NCBI RefSeq assembly: GCF_900205865.1
Contig: NZ_LT906662.1
Location: forward strand, 744,001 to 808,000
Length of the DNA stretch: 64,000 nucleotides
Origin: Thermoanaerobacterium sp. RBIITD
GTDB lineage: Bacteria > Bacillota > Thermoanaerobacteria > Thermoanaerobacterales > Thermoanaerobacteraceae
Direction of reading: 5' to 3'
The notes beneath the pieces were generated by a model. It had not been told where the DNA came from. It saw nothing but the letters and a program-made list of their open reading frames with translations, and made no database searches. Within the stretch, counting starts at the first letter, position 1; each line of letters opens with the position of its first letter. Both the position numbers and the translations under genes were made by a program. Below, piece after piece: positions 63,044-64,000 of the stretch.

Positions 63044-64000
63044 TTATTTCCTCGGTGGTCTTGGACCATAATATTGATAATATGTAGTTTTTATCATGCC
63101 ATTATAAAGTTTTCTCCTTTTTGTAGCTTTTTTGCCAAAGAGTTTCTCAAATTCATCATGGGATGTTATTATGTAGTATGACCATGTATCAAAACTTTTG
63201 AAGATGTGTCCCATCTCACGATATAATCTTTCTACTTCTTTTAATTCTCCCATCCTCTCGCCATATGGAGGATTACATATTATTATCCCATATTTATCAT
63301 CTGTCTTTAAGTCCTTTAATGGAACGTTCTTAAATATAATAAATTCGTCAACACCGGCCTTCTCGGCATTGCTTTTTGATAGTTTAACAGCATCATTATT
63401 AATATCATATCCTTTTATATTTAGCTCAACATCCTTTTTTATTAAATCAAAGGCTTCTTTACGTGTATCCAACCACAATTTTTTAGGAATCTTTCCCCAT
63501 TTTTCAGCTGAAAATTCTCTATTTAATCCCGGTGCTATATTTAAACCAATAAGTGCTGCTTCTATTGCTATAGTACCAGAACCGCAAAACGGGTCAAGAA
63601 GAGGCCTATCATATCTCCAATCGCTTAACATAACCATGGCAGCTGCTAACGTTTCTCGGAGAGGCGCTTTGTTTGATATAGCCCTATAACCCCTTTTATG
63701 CAAACCTTCACCACTTGTATCAAGCATCAATGATGCTTTATCCTTCATTAAAGAAAACTTTATTCTGTACAATGGGCCATTTTCTTCAAACCACTCTTTC
63801 TTATATTTCTTTTTTAACCTCTCAACAACAGCTTTTTTTACTATTGCTTGGCAATCTGGAACGCTGTGCAATTTCGATTTAAGTGAATAACCATCAACGG
63901 GGAATTTCCCATTCTCTGGTATCCAGTCTTCCCACGGTAGTGCCTTTGCGCCTTCAAATAATTCGTCGTATGTTGTCGCATCAAATTCTCCTAATTTAAT
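63044..64000 (-). CDS. THUMP-domain class I rRNA guanine-N2 methyltransferase (RlmL/YpsC-like), C-terminal part
   Basis: Runs open past the right edge, so the N-terminus (most of the THUMP domain) is outside. Visible: LPWEDWIPENGKFPVDGYSL, LHKRGYRAISNKAPLRETLA, the SAM-binding motif DPFCGSGTIAIEAALIGL and the catalytic NPPYGERMGEL. The end is KTTYYQYYGPRPPRK. Methylates N2 of a 23S rRNA guanine by family precedent. The coding frame is intact. Confidence 0.92.
   Translation of the reverse strand: MKLGEFDATTYDELFEGAKALPWEDWIPENGKFPVDGYSLKSKLHSVPDCQAIVKKAVVERLKKKYKKEWFEENGPLYRIKFSLMKDKASLMLDTSGEGLHKRGYRAISNKAPLRETLAAAMVMLSDWRYDRPLLDPFCGSGTIAIEAALIGLNIAPGLNREFSAEKWGKIPKKLWLDTRKEAFDLIKKDVELNIKGYDINNDAVKLSKSNAEKAGVDEFIIFKNVPLKDLKTDDKYGIIICNPPYGERMGELKEVERLYREMGHIFKSFDTWSYYIITSHDEFEKLFGKKATKRRKLYNGMIKTTYYQYYGPRPPRK

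Overview
The window is AT-rich DNA from a low-GC Gram-positive anaerobe, most likely a thermophilic clostridium of the Thermoanaerobacterium/Thermoanaerobacter type. This is inferred from codon use, a cobalamin-riboswitch corrinoid operon, the IS110, IS1182 and IS91 complement, group II introns and clostridial-style signal peptides. Only the two ends look like core genome: a B12 uptake and cobyrinate amidation operon at the left (1-5200, minus strand) and an rRNA guanine methyltransferase at the right (63044-64000, minus strand). Nearly everything between is accessory DNA.

7.1-33.1 kb is a patchwork built from one repeating module. Each module has a GAF-plus-HTH regulator gene, a 17-bp palindrome just behind its stop codon, a conserved promoter, a 5'-UTR hairpin, and a gene for a secreted protein whose signal peptide is conserved but whose mature part is unrelated from copy to copy. 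Around the modules sit small membrane peptides, single-pass anchored proteins, HTH proteins and Rpn-type nuclease genes. I count six secreted-protein copies and seven palindromes. Several regulators and cargo genes are broken or deleted, and fragments are shuffled between modules. A variant module at 15.3-20.3 kb has a LuxR-type regulator and a different operator. It encodes a secreted protein with a glycine/alanine-rich C-terminus, a 59-aa two-helix protein, and a NatA/NatB ABC transporter collapsed into one ORF. This variant is interrupted by a group IIC intron that itself contains a second group II intron. A VapBC-like toxin-antitoxin pair and IS110/IS1182 insertions also lie here.

33.1-44.1 kb is a minus-strand array of three ABC exporter cassettes (each two or three permeases plus an ATPase) headed by a small secreted protein. 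56.5-60.5 kb holds a second exporter of the lactococcin-972 type (ATPase plus a 788-aa membrane protein) behind another LuxR-type regulator. A 28-bp site near-identical between the two regions, and related to the sites at 15.36 and 19.44 kb, suggests shared control. The whole reads as a bacteriocin, secreted-toxin or immunity island.

44.1-56.2 kb is an insertion graveyard. It has two copies of one DDE insertion sequence, a higher-GC stretch of gene fragments (peptide ABC transporter, IS3, formate dehydrogenase, histidine kinase, IS91), a secreted DUF6973-like protein and a second, frameshifted IS110 element. 60.6-62.6 kb carries an ECF sigma/anti-sigma pair and a 36-aa membrane peptide. The peptide and the regulator genes share a TGTAAC-type promoter motif.
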